A stretch of DNA of 64,000 nt from Clarkia xantiana subsp. parviflora (GCA_036873135.1 JAPTYO010000023.1:2925834-2989833); one strand, 5' to 3'. Counted from the first letter of the stretch, positions 20,662-33,100 are shown. Notes: generated from the letters alone by a model not told the origin. Numbers and translations are program-made.

Positions 20662-21572
20662 TGTTGGATCACGGTGCTAAATACTACGGAAACATAAACA
20701 AAGTACATGCTAGTAATCACTATTACGCAGCGGAAGATGTGCACATACCTTAAACCTTTTCCGTAGTCCCAAGATCTTGCTGACGGAGTTCTCGATCCAC
20801 CGGACGAAACTCGTAGAGGTTCTTGTTAAGGAAGCCCTACGCGGTATAATCTCCACTGTAAAGCCTCTGATCGATTCTTGGCATGGACAGATCTCCGGAG
20901 TGTTTGCTCAAAGCAAATTGGCACACCATTGGCGTTGGTGTAAGCAGGGGAGCCGTAGCTACGTACAGCTGAAGGGGTGCATTTTTAGAAGGTAATACTT
21001 TTAAACATTTTTATCCTCTAGGGTTAATCCAATCAAACTCTACACACAATTCAATAAAGTTTTAGGATTTAAGGTTTTTATAAATTTAAGATTATTTAAG
21101 AATTTATTTAATTCTTTTGAATTTTTCTTCTAAAACCGTGATTTGATTTTCGACACATTTTGATTTTTTTATTTTTTAAGGTTGGTATATGAGTAAAAAA
21201 AACTGATCACTCTTGCAACCCCTGGCCCCGGGTCCTGGCTACGCCACTGGGTGTAAGGTTCGGCCGAAACTAGTATTTAGAGAGGAGGATTTTTCTCTCA
21301 AATCACGACCAATGAGGAATTATGAATTACCCTAATAAAATCTCTAACACTCCCTATTCATAGGAGGAGCAAAGTGGACACAAATCCACTATGTCCTCTC
21401 CTAATTTTGGCCAGCCTATGATGTATAAGGGAGGCCCAATTTTGGGCCTCTCATGTCAATTGGAATTTTGGTCAAGCCCAATTTCCCTAATGTGACATTT
21501 ACCCAATTTCTTAGGTAACATATGCATATTAATGGACTTCCATTTACGGGCCTCAATCACCATATGCTAACA
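20662..21572. mobile_element. Solo LTR inside the CACTA element
   Basis: Starts tgttggatcacgg and ends catatgctaaca, flanked by a perfect 5-bp duplication tatat (20657-20661, 21573-21577). No internal retroelement sequence remains, so it is a recombination product. It is interrupted by an hAT MITE at 20945-21249. Its 3' part (about 21420-21572; gcccaattttgggcctc, catgtcaattgg, catatgctaaca) matches 40520-40678 beside the minus-strand Copia C, so they are probably one family. Confidence 0.8.
20945..21249. mobile_element. hAT-type MITE nested in the solo LTR
   Basis: 8-bp duplication ggtgtaag (20937-20944 and 21250-21257). The ends are caggggagccgtagctac on the left and gtcctggctacgccactg on the right, an imperfect CAGNGGNG-type inverted terminus. 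305 bp, no ORF. A related end (cctagctgactccgtccctg) occurs at 56745-56764. Confidence 0.8.
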
Positions 21573-21577
21573 TATAT

Positions 21578-22849
21578 TGATTTAGAGAATATAGTGTTAT
21601 AATTTAGGGTATAATCATTTAAGGTATGCTAGTTATGTGTGTTGGCATTTATGGTATATTGTTAAAGGGTATAAGGTGTTATGATGTAGAGTTTAGTGAT
21701 TTTGTTTAGTGGTTAACGGTAATAGTAATTTATGGTATATTTGTTTAGAGAATGTAGTGTTATAGTTTATAATATATTCATTTAAGGTATGCTAGTTAAG
21801 TGAGATCAGTATTTAGGGTATATTTATTATTAAATATTAAATTAAATATTATATAAAATCCGGTGCTTCATTAAAAACTAACTACTAAGAGCACCTTTAA
21901 AATGTTATTGCGAATTGATGCAACATATGTAGAAATATTAATTAAATACCATTTATATCTATTTGTATATAAATACATAATATAATATAATTGAAATGCA
22001 GTTTTGGCTAAATTGCTAAATAATTATCATCATCATCAACTTTATTCTTATTGGTATGTGATTTTAGTTTGACACTTTCTCCATATATTCAGACGTTTCA
22101 TAATTCATTATCTCGGCCAGACGCCACATATTTCATTCTCTAAAAAATAAAAATTCAATTGAATATTACCAAAGACTCGAAAAGATGGCTACGAATATCT
22201 CTTTGGACAATGTTCATCAATGAATAGCAAAATCAATTTCCAACGGTTAAAATTGATTATTAAGTTTCATTGGAGTTTTTTAATTACAATTTTTTTAACT
22301 TAAATTCAAGTCATTCAAGTTTTGTGGGTCATTATTTTCTTTTTAAAAATTATTACTCTTCTGTGTATATTATAATAATTTTGTTAGTAAAAAAGTAGTA
22401 ATATGCTAGGCATTGTTAGGTGTTATATAATCTTACAATAGTTATATTAGATTAATTTTCTTGCAAAAAAAAAAAAAAAAGCAATCTTACCCTTGTATAA
22501 ATAATTTTAAACCACTTTCATGATTCTTTGTTAATTAATTCTCATATTTTATGTATGAACCAAGTTTTTTTCTCTTTAATTTGTCCAAAAGTGCTAAAGG
22601 ATGATATTGCAAATATAAATAAAAATTGTATCAGTATGTTGATTTGTTATTTATTAGTTGGGAATTAGGTATGAAGCAGAATTTGCAACCGGTAATTTTT
22701 ATTATTATAAGCTCTTTTATTTTTTAAAACCAGTTAACCTAAGTGGAAAAAAAATATATATACCGTTTCAGAATATCATCAATTACCATATTGTCCGCTT
22801 TCAACTATTTAAATATTAAATATAATATCAAAATAATAATTATAGAAAA
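21578..22849. other. CACTA interior, AT-rich and non-coding
   Basis: Contains degenerate repeats (gtatattTgtttagagaatgtagtgtta, catttaaggtatgctagtta) at 21580-21830 and poly-A/T runs. I see no exon signals. Confidence 0.4.
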
Positions 22850-22875
22850 TATCGAGCGCGGGACAAATACCTAGT
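22850..22875 (+). mobile_element. Helitron-like 3' terminus within CACTA
   Basis: atcgagcgcgggacaaatacCTAG|T has the GC-rich block and CTAG end of plant Helitrons. No 5' end is confirmed. Gene-like sequence begins shortly after (pyrimidine-rich leader at 22910-22995). Confidence 0.35.
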
Positions 22876-23599
22876 ATATATAGAAATAGCAGGAAAGAAA
22901 ATAACAATCTTTTCATTTATTTTCTTTTCATTTCTTTTTCTCATTTTAGAAATCAATCGTCATCCCTCTCCTCTCCTCAAAACCTTCTCTCCCGAATTCT
23001 ATAACCGCAGTAGACGAAGCGATTGCGCGGAACTGGTCGTGGCTGTAGCTCGCTTGGTCGCCGCCTTGGAGGTCACCGTCCAGGGGCTGTGAAGAAGACG
23101 GTGGTAGAGATATTGGGTAATTGAAAGAGATGGAGGTCCCTCCATCAGTCCATCCTCACCTCAGGTTCTGATGCCCCCAAATATCTTTTTTTGTTTCTAT
23201 GCTCCAAACTCTTGATTTACCCCAATTTTTGTTCGGGTTGTTGTGTTAGGAATAACATGTCGAAAGCCGACTCCCCCACCACTTCCGCCACTGCAGTCCC
23301 AATTCATCTGGGCGGCCGTTTAGTTTCTATACGTCCCAAACCACCCATTTTTAAATCATTGAGTTGATTCGAACAAAATAAATTGAACCCCGATATGATA
23401 TGAGGTTGGTTTCTTCATCATCGTTAATTTCAATTTTGATTTCTCATGAGAAAGAAAAATCTGAACGGATCTTCCTTTTACTGATTTTGGATGAAGTTAT
23501 TTCTTTACCTTCGAACAGCTGTTCAGATTTGGAATTATCTGCCGACTTTGGGTCCCGCCAGTTCACAACAATAAGCTGTATCTGAGCCTCTTGGCCGGT

Positions 23600-23757
23600 G
23601 GGTGCGATGGTGAGGGCAGCCCAGCGGTGAAGCCGGTCTGCCACGTGGATTTGTCGTGGTTGTGGACGAGCTGCTGGAGGGGTTGCACCCACGATGGCTC
23701 TTGGTTATCCAGGATGGCTCATTGTTCTCGATGCATTGAACTTCTGCTTCTGGCCTG
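23600..23757 (+). pseudogene. Captured exon resembling queuosine-salvage protein (DUF2419/QNG1)
   Basis: One frame ends APTMALGYPGWLIVLDALNF, then CFWPG at a gtatgc donor. LDALNFCFWP is the hallmark of the Q-salvage (queuosine 5'-phosphate N-glycosylase) family. The preceding residues do not extend the match convincingly, and no further family exons were found nearby, so this is a short captured piece within the CACTA element. The call rests on one motif. Confidence 0.4.
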
Positions 23758-24335
23758 GTATGCTAAAAAAATACCTAGCTTAATTTTTTTACTCAATTTG
23801 TTATCTATTGGTTATTGTTTGAAGGGAGTTTTTATTTAAAATGCATATCTCATCATTTTGTAGTGTTTATTTTAGTCTAAATACGAATAAACTTGGTCTT
23901 CTTTTAGAACTATTTATGGAGGATGTATTGACATGATTTCTTTGATATGGTTTGGCCCTTTGAGAGTTAGCAAGTGTTACTTTTATTAGGATTTTGACTA
24001 AGTACAGATTATATAGTTTATTTAGTTGAACTTGAACTAAATGCAGAATAATAGACCCAAGTCAACTGATTTATCATGTTGTATGGCTTAACGATATAAC
24101 TTTGTTATTTTTAAAACTCCAGGCTTGTTGATCTTCTCATTCAATTTATTGACAAAACATCAAATCAGGTAGGTAGCTGGGTGAATGGAATATAAGCAGT
24201 AATATATATATATATGATGAGAAACTTATTTATGCATAATTTATATGAGCTTAATGCATTGACTCTCTTTTTAAATTCGTCCATCTGTTTGATGTTTATC
24301 CAGGTATCATCCACCAATGTCTAATTTTTTTTCCA

Positions 24336-24455
24336 GATCCTGGTGTGCTTTCGATTTCTAAAGGTTGATGGTGAACCAACTAAAGTTCAATATGTCAATT
24401 CCGACTCCATACTTATACACGACGAGATTTCTCAAAGCTGCAAAACTCGACAAGT
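24336..24455 (+). pseudogene. Unidentified exon-like segment in CACTA
   Basis: Preceded by a poly-T tract and cag, followed by gtaggt; the open frame contains [21 protein letters not shown] do not recognise the protein. Splice-like borders and an even reading frame suggest a third captured gene exon. A smaller similar segment (LVDLLIQFIDKTSNQ) lies at 24122-24168. Confidence 0.3.
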
Positions 24456-24957
24456 AGGTATCCATCGATCTTGATATAGTCAAGATTTGCTTTTTATGAC
24501 AAAAAAAAACTTATCTTTATTTATAATCTTAAATTCTTAATACAATTAATAATGTTATTTGTTGATTTTATGCTAATCTCAGTGTTTAATAAAACCTCAA
24601 TTTCTCAGATAAATTAACTGCAGATAGCCCAATCATGTTTGTTACTCTTTATTGATAGTTCATATTTGGTATTGATAGTTCAGTTTGACAATTCGAGAAA
24701 CATTTCAATATTTGATATTTGCAATGGAGTTTGTTCCTTCAGTGCCTCAGATGATGTTAATTGGAAAGCAATGGTGATTTGGGTTTAAGACTTCTCCTCT
24801 CTAGAGAATAGTAATAACCAAACTAAGACACTAGGATAAGCTGAGGTAGTGAAGGTGATTGCTTTATTTAGGTGAAAAATGATAGTGACAGCTTTTTTGC
24901 CTAAATCTAATTTTTGCCCAAATCTACAATACTCGAGTAAATCGCAGATGCTTTCCT

Positions 24958-25330
24958 CCTAATTGCAGCAGTGCTCCCTGATATTCACATAAGGTACATA
25001 GTTAAAATTGGAAAGATGCTTGGCTTGGCTGCCATTGTTGAGGTTTGGTACTTCCTTCTGCTAATTAATTCTAAAATCCATCATTTTCTTTTCTTTTCTT
25101 TCTTTTTTTTTCTTAATTTTCCTACTACAGAGTACAACCCTTACATAGCGTACAATATTTCTAGACAAGAACATGTTATTTATATTTTATTTTTACTTTG
25201 TTTTCCAGGTGTATGACAAGAAGAAAATAGATCGAGTCCTCAGAAAAAGAGTTCAGCTCATTGGAATCAACAACTGGAACCCGAGTGAGATTATTGAATG
25301 ACGTGGGAAGGAATGGAATCGCATCCCTGG
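24958..25330 (+). pseudogene. IGPS: Captured indole-3-glycerol-phosphate synthase fragment (two exons)
   Basis: Exon a (about 24965-25040) reads AAVLPDIHIRYIVKIGKMLG then LAAIVEV. After an intron with a pyrimidine tract and ttttccag, exon b (from 25209) reads VYDKKKIDRVLRKRVQLIGI then NNWN. This matches the TIM-barrel part of plastid IGPS, the fourth reaction of tryptophan synthesis, where LVEV and IGINNR are core strands. Just after INN the sequence departs from IGPS (SEIIE, stop, RGKEWNRIPGPFPSL), so the exon appears fused to another gene's sequence. It is not functional: it lacks the N-terminus and C-terminus, and has a stop. Confidence 0.65.
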
Positions 25331-26079
25331 ACCTTTTCCGTCACTCATCTCCGTTGTAAGTCTTTATTCATCTTTCGTTATAACTCTCAATTCACCACTC
25401 TAAAAAAAATTGCATTTTTTTTTTGTTATTATGATTTCAGATGCATTGTTTTACTTTAGGTTTCTAAAGGTCCAACCTAAAAGATGCTAATACATGTTGT
25501 GCATTTGAATTGCTAAACTGAACTTATCTGTATTTTAACTGCTGGGAATTGAAGTTCTTCATGCCTTGAGTAAATTTTTTTCTCCTGGAAAATGTGGCAG
25601 TGTCTTTTTCTTGGCTCAATATGATTGTTTGATGATTATTTAAACTCTCTTAAAGTCTGAAGTTAAAGTATGGTATCTTGTTTTTTTTCTTCTTTTTTTA
25701 AAGTTTATTTGTTTTGGATGCTAACTTTTATTTTCAGGTATCTTTGTATCTTGTTCAGCTAGATTCTTCTGCAAATCCACTGAAGATTTGATTTCAACAG
25801 TCCTTCTCTTGGTCGATAAGAAGGAACCTGCATTATTGCACATATATACTCCCATGTGTTGTTGCAAATTTAGTTTCATTGTTTTTTGTTTTCTTTTAGG
25901 CATACAACGACATATGATCACTTACCTGTATTTTAAGTTGTTGGGTATTATAAGTTGGACTAATTGTATTTTATTGAGGTATAAATACAAATGTATTTGG
26001 CATTCATAGTTTTGGATTAATTTGAATTCGATTTTAATTATTGTATTATGTTCTTTGATTATAATTTCCATATTTAAAG

Positions 26080-26520
26080 TTTGATTCTAAAAGTTTTTTA
26101 TTGAAAATTTTTGTTGATTCTAAAAGTGTTATTGAGACAAGTTTGTTGATTCTGAAAGTCTTTTATTGAAGCAAGTTTGTTGATTCTAAAAGTCTATTAT
26201 TGAGGCAAGTTTTTTTATTCGAAAAGTGTTTTATTGAGGAAAGTTTGTTGATTCTAAAAGTGCTACCGAGACAAGTTTTGTTGATTCTGAAAGTATTTTA
26301 TTGAATCAAGTTTGTTAATTCTAAAAGCGTTATTGATACATGTTTGTTGATTCTAAAATTGTATGATTGAGGAAAATGTGTTGATTCTAAATGTTTTTAT
26401 TAAGAGAAGTTAGTTGATTCTAAAAATGTTTACCGAGACAGGGTTGTTGATTCTAAAAGTTTTTATTGAAACTGGAATGTTGATTCTAAAAGTGTTTTAT
26501 TGAGGTAAGTTATTTGATTT
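26080..26520 (+). repeat. 38-41-bp tandem array near the CACTA right end
   Basis: About a dozen degenerate copies of ttgttgattctaaaagtgtt followed by ttattgaggcaagt. The array directly precedes the tgacacg subterminal region. Confidence 0.8.
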
Positions 26521-26599
26521 TAAATATATATTTTGAATCGGATTTATTTGCTCTAAAACAACAAAAATGTACAATAGTCGTGTCCAAGGTCGTGTGAAA

Positions 26600-26830
26600 A
26601 TTCGTATCCAGCGTGTGAAAAGCCGTGTACAAAAGTCGTGTACACTTGACACGGTTCAACATGAATTTGACACGGGGATATTTCTGACACGAGTCAATTA
26701 TGAATTTGACACGGGCTACAGTATTTGACACGCTCCTCCCGTGTCAAAAAAAATTACTCACGCTATTACTTATCACGGGGCAAAATCATGTCAGGTTCGT
26801 GTTAAACACGTTTATACACGATTTTAACAC
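26600..26830. repeat. CACTA right subterminal repeat region
   Basis: Repeated tgacacgg/cgtgtcaa motifs in both orientations, mirrored by 19985-20215 at the left end. In characterised CACTA elements such clusters bind the TNPA-type protein. Confidence 0.7.
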
Positions 26831-26873
26831 GAAAATGCCTTGTGTTAATTGACCCTAGTTTCTTGTAGTGTTT

Positions 26874-27179
26874 AGCCTTAGCCAAATAGCTGTATAGTTT
26901 CAGACAAACCAAAATAAAAACCCTAAGTTTAGCCCTAGCCGAATGGCAAAGCTAACACATGAAAATGTCGGATGTTCTTTCGATCCTCTCTACTTAATGT
27001 ACTCGGTTTACAGAAGTCAATACCCGAACCTCTCCACACCGTCCGATCGATCTCATTGAAGGTGCGTTCTTGACTTCACAGGAACCACTTTGTACTCCTT
27101 ATCTGCAAAAGATAAGCGTCACTTAATGTGATCATATATAGCGAAGAAAAGCAAAGGTGACAAAACTTACAAACATACA
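26874..27179 (-). other. 3' flank/3' UTR region of the HD-ZIP IV gene
   Basis: Between the stop codon (27182-27180) and the CACTA target duplication. It includes the other part of the minisatellite (26874-26955) and a gtaagt donor-like site just after the stop (minus, about 27170), so a 3' UTR intron is possible. No further coding exon was recognised. Confidence 0.4.
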
Positions 27180-30100
27180 TTAATTAGGGCTTTCACCCAC
27201 AAGAGAAGCCCGGATCCTCTCCACGGTGCAACCAATCAAGCTGTTAACAGTCGCGATCGAACCAAGAGAAAGCTTGGCAGTTGGGACCGTATCGACCAAA
27301 ATCTGGAACGCCACGGTCAGAAGCGATCCGGTGGGACCCAGTTCAGTCCCCTGAGTACCTGATCCGTCGGGCAGGATCGCAAAACCCGAAGGAAGTAGTG
27401 CCACGTAGTCCGGATCACCACCGGTCAGCACCACATTCATCGCGATTATGTCGACCGGGGCATAAATCACGAATGAACCGGTCGGATCGGTCAAGCTCTC
27501 TTGAAGGATCATCATGTTGCTTTGGCTTGTATTCGTACTCTGCATAATTGAAGAAGAAACTTCGATTAGAGTCATGGTTGGTTAGGGTTTCGGTAATCGG
27601 TTAATTCGAAATCTAAAACGGAGCTGACATTAACTCGCAGTAGAGATACGCAGTTGCCCGTGTCTCGACCATTGGCGATGTGCGCCATTTCTTGAACCGA
27701 CCCACCATTAGAGAGAATATCCCACTGCATCACATTTAACCAACATTAAAGAAGCATAAAGACTAAACTGTGTCTTCAGATTTTAGGACAGTTAGTCAAG
27801 TGATGCGTCTAGAGAAAAGATGGTAATATAACTATGTAATTGAATGTTAACTAGGGTTAGAGAGAATTTGGTACCTCACTTCGAGAGTTTTCGTCTCGGA
27901 GGAAATCAAACACCGTCTTAGGTGAGACGGGAAGCCAGAAGGAAGTTGCGGCACTGAGGACGATGCCAGGTGGGCGGCCAGGGTCATCCACGCTCTTGCG
28001 GGTCATCACCCGAACATCATCGGCTCCTGTTCCGGACAATGTGGTCCATGTGTGGGCTGTTGAGCCACTCACTCCAGCACAAAAGCTAATCACCATTCTC
28101 TCAGCTAGTTTCAACATGCTCTTTCTCCCTTCTTGGCTTGTTATCACTATTTGCACCAAAACAATAGTATGAATCAACAAACTCAATCAGGTACACATTT
28201 CTCAATCATGTCTTTAAAAGTATAAATACGAGCCTCTCGAGGAGGTACACTATGAATAACAAACTTAGATTGTCTAACTAATGTCATGTTTGTAGTTCGA
28301 ACTTCTATTTATAGTTTGAACTTCTGTTCATCACTATTTGCACCAAAACAATAATAGGAATCAGCAAACTCAGTCAGATTCACAGATTCCAATGATAACT
28401 TTAAAAGTACAAATACGAGCCTCTCTAGGAGATACACTATATGAATAACAAAATTAGATGGTCTAACTACATACCTATGTCATGTTTATAGTTCAAACTT
28501 CTATTTATAATTCTAGAGACGAATTTTGGTTTCACGACTCACCTCCACCATCCCCATTCGGAATATATGTCGCCATGACACTCGCCAAACGCTCGCATTG
28601 CCGATCCAAGGTGGCAACCCAACGCTTCGCTCCAAAGGCATGGCCTGAGCTAACAAGCTGCTTGTACAAGCTATGAGCTCCTCTATCATCCACTTCCACA
28701 TGCTCCACCCAGACAACCTTTAGAATTCAAAACCACATTCAATCAATAACTGGAAGGAACCCGGAATCCTAAGCTAATTCATAAACCGTGAACCCTAAAC
28801 CCTAAAACGGTAAACCCTAAATCTTTTACCTTTGAGTACCCATTGGGCATTTCTTGAATCAAACATCCTGATGGCCTTCTCCTGCAGCTTGCTGTGATAT
28901 TGGGACGAAGATTGTCCAGTGAAACATCGACAACAGCCCAAATCCCCTCCCCGTGCTGCTTGCAGTACCGAACAAAGTAGCTTTCGCGAGTCGGGACTAG
29001 CGGAGTTGGGACTTGTAGTTCTGCTGTCATCTGATGATATATATACAACAAAGATTTAGGGTTTAGTATATAAGAAACATTTGAACATAAATAAATTTTT
29101 CTTTAGAAGAAACATTTGAACATAAGTAAATTTTTTAGAGCAATATATAACTCACCACTTGCAGAGCTCCATTGTAGTTTCCTGCAACCCCAGTCGACAA
29201 AACATCTATTGTAACAGCCCTGGAGACAATCCCAGCAAACACATTCGTCCACTGATCCTGCAAACCTCAAACAAACACCATAAGATTTAATGCAAATGTA
29301 AATTTCGTGTTGAAACTACTACACGTACATAAACTGTAATCAATGAGAAATTTTATCTGTACCACTTAAGTAACTATCCTAAAACCTTAATCTGTTAGAT
29401 ATATAAATGCATGGTTTAATTAGGCCATGTCCTTAACACTCCTAAATGTACATTTTGAACAAGGCAGACCAAGTTAGACCCCAATTTATTTAAAAAGTTT
29501 CACGTGCTGAACATTCAAAATGTTTCAACTCACATGTGAATAAGAATGTTGAAGCATAAATATCAAAGCAAAATTCAGCTATCCGATTTCATGGCAGTTA
29601 ATCAAGTGATTCACGTGCATACATGTTAATTTGCATATGCACAGCACCAATTTAGACCCCAATTTAATTAAAAAAGTTTAAATACTGGACTTTCAAAATG
29701 TTTCAACTTACACGTGAATAAGAATTTTGAAGTATAAAGATTAAAACACGACTTCAGCTATCAGGTATTACGTCAATTAGTCAAGTGATTCGTCTAAAAT
29801 TTCATAATCAGAATCAAAACTTACCACATCCATGAGGATCTCAACAAGACTAATGTGGTTCATAATGACCACAGCATTCTCCCTTGAGGCTTCACATTTA
29901 AACCCCGAAGGTTTCGCGCCGATGCCTCTCGGGAAGGTCCTAATATACTCGTCTTCATCGAGAACAGCGGTGTTTGATCCGTCCAATTTAACGGTCCAGA
30001 GAGGCTCGCCGAGTTGTGCCATTCGCACTAATTCCTCCATTGCTGCCACCGCAAGCTCGATAATCACGGGCTTGTCCGCCTCGGTGGGCCCGCTTATCGA

Positions 30101-33100
30101 CTTGAGGAGATTGCCGGGTCCTCCAAACAGGTCGCCACCTAAGCCTCCGACTCCAAACTCGAGGGGTCGGGGTGGTACCGGGGAGGAAAGCATAGGGTAG
30201 TTCATAACACCCTTGCCTACGTATTTGGCAGCAATTGCAGCGAGTCGATCGATCTGAAAGTTTTGTGTGATGTAGTATTATGTATATTGTAACTATAATA
30301 AATTTAAACATTTAAGGGTTAGTAACCAAATCGTTACTTGAGCTATTACTAGATTATGAAATCGTTATCTGAATTTTAATTTTTTAAAATTGAGTATGGA
30401 AACTTTTAATTTCTGAGTAAAATTGCATACTTCTATAACAAGTTATAACAATAATCATGTTCAGGTCGTGTGAGGTCTCTTGATGGGTATCTAAAATTGG
30501 TTCTATAGTTGAAACGATTGTAGTGAAAAACTTTTAATTTGACGTTCAATTGAATGACACTGCTAAAAATGGGGATGTCAAATAATTGAACGTCCAATTG
30601 AAGATATTTCTTTACAATCCTTTTAATTTAATTCCGATTCATTTATATATACATCAAAAGACCACACATAGCCGAAACATGTTCATTTTTTGTCTAAGTT
30701 GACGTAAATGGTAACATAAATATTATTTTCTAAAATACTAGAAGCTTAAATAGCTAAATTTTTAAAATTAAAATTATAGTAAAAATTTATAATTAATTCA
30801 AAATTGCGATTTGGTTTTTAACCCATATAAATACTGGTGATATTGATAAAAAGTATATATATATATAGCAATTGACAAATGAAACATCAGTGTCAACAAT
30901 GAAAAGTTGAAGTGAACCTACAATTTCCTAATTAAGTATGTATTTATTAATTAAATTAAGGTGTTTAATAATTAAAGCATGCTCATAATATTTTATATAA
31001 TAATGGAAGTAGTCTAGATACCTCTTCTCTGAGACGGGCATTGTCGACTCTGAGCTGGTGTTCCTCGTACGACAGCTCTCCGGCAGCAGCCGGACCACCG
31101 CAGGTAGGGCAAGAGGAGTTGCTTAGGGCTTCTCTGTACCTCATGTTGTCTCCTCTAAGCTTCTCGTTTTCAGCCCTCAGATTTGAGTTTTCATACCGCT
31201 CATGTTGTGTCTACATCCACAATTAAAACATATACACATATTATATATATATATATATATCTTATATATATTATATATATAGTAATTAACAAGTGGAAAA
31301 ACAAAATGTACTTTTCATATTGATAAACTTATATATATATACCAATAATTAATATACACCTTTTGGACAGAGAGAAATGCATTTATTAAATCTCATTATC
31401 CCCAACAATTAATTAAACTCAATAAACTAATCTAATTATATATATAGATAAAAAAAAATGATTTCTTGGAGAAGGTTGTACTTTTCAAAGTGTGACAAAA
31501 CAAGTTGCAAAAAAAAGTGTGACAAAACAGTTAGTAATCCAATTATATAAGTAAAATAGTGACAAAAAAATAATTTTTGTAGGAGAGCGTACTATCCATA
31601 TCGATAACTCATTGATAACATCATGTATTAATGTCACACATATCGAAAACTGTATGAGATTAAACAATTCATTGACATAAATTATTTTCTCTACATTTAA
31701 TATTGACAAAATCATTCAATAATACGACATATATATCTTTCGGACCAACAATTTACAGAATACACATTTATTAAACGTATTCGATCAAACGATTAATTAA
31801 ACATTATATAACCCAATTTTTAAGGCAATTACATAAACTATAAAGACACAAATTAATTTTTTTAAGAAATATTGTATATATATTAACAAAATCATTTATA
31901 AATGAGAAAGATATAGATACAGAATAAATACAACAAATACACACCATAATGCTTAATTAATCCAATTATATACAGGACTAAAAGGTAGCATATCACTAAG
32001 CAAATATATGAATTAGAGCATAATTATATGTTTATACCTTCATTTGGGTGCGCTTGTTTTGGAACCAAAACTTGACTTGCAATGGCTCAAGCCCTAACTG
32101 CCTACTGAGTTCCTTCCTTTGCTTGTCATCAGGGTGAGGACACTCCTTGAAGAACCTATCAGCCACCCATTCAAATTTATTAAAAAAAAAAAAAAGTCCA
32201 AGGAACCCCAATTCACAACAACAAATCTAGATGTTTATGAGAAATTCTTTTGTAAGGGAAACTAATATATTCCTTTGCAAATATTGCATTCCAAGATGTT
32301 TAAAAAAAAAAAAAAAAAAAAAAAAAACTCTAACTGCTTCAAACAAAAACAACTTGCCATAAATATTTAAAGCTATAAGGAAAATCCTTAACAAATTTCT
32401 AATATTTGGAAGAGAGTTTCCTTAAAACTTAATAAATCGATTGATAGTTTTTATAAATTCAAACAAGTTGTTTCCCTTAGAAAATTTCATTGAAAAATTG
32501 TTGATTTTAAGCTTCTCACACTTTTTAAATCCATTTCATTCAAGTCCAAAGCTTCAACCAATGACACTTTTTTTTTTAAGTTATAAATAAAAGAACCCCA
32601 ATTCACAACAAGAAATCTAGATGTTTGTGAAAGATCATTGTTTTACAAGGGAAATTAAAATATCTATAACGGTAATATTGAAAATTCTTTGCAAATATCG
32701 CATTCCAAGAACCGTTAGAATGTTAAAAATTATAAGGAAAATTTTTAACAAATTTTTGATATTTGCAAGGAATTTTTCTTAAAACTTAATAAATCACTTG
32801 GTATTAATAATACTAAAAATTCTTTGCAAATGTGGCATTCCAAGAAACGTTAGAATGTTTACAACTATAAGGAAAATTTTTAACAATTTTTTTATATTTG
32901 CAAGGAATTTTCCTTAAAACTTAATAAATCTATAATTTTTTTAAAAAAATTTAAGAGATTATTTCCCTATTGACAAATTGATGATTTTCAAGTTTTAACT
33001 TTTTAAATCCATTTTCATTCAATTCCAAAGCTTCAATCAATGAATAATTGAATTCACAATGCATTAAATAAAGATCGATCCTTACGCCTCCATCTCCTGA

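Larger units (their letters stand above)
19949..26870. mobile_element. Non-autonomous CACTA (En/Spm-type) transposon with captured gene fragments
   Basis: The termini are CACTACAAGAAACTAGGGTC (left) and its exact reverse complement ending ...tcttgtagtg (right), with the inverted match running 28 bp. A 3-bp target duplication ttt (19946-19948, 26871-26873) completes the CACTA signature. The subterminal regions (19975-20215, 26600-26830) are packed with tgacacg/cgtgtca motifs in both orientations, the usual transposase-binding repeats. No TNPA/TNPD-like transposase is visible. The interior holds a solo LTR, a Helitron-like end, exon fragments of host genes (23590-25330) and a 38-41-bp tandem array (26080-26520). 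Confidence 0.92.

Noticed and set aside
29832..30200. 122-residue plus-strand frame opposite HD-ZIP exon 5
   Set aside because: Antisense shadow of the START-domain exon.
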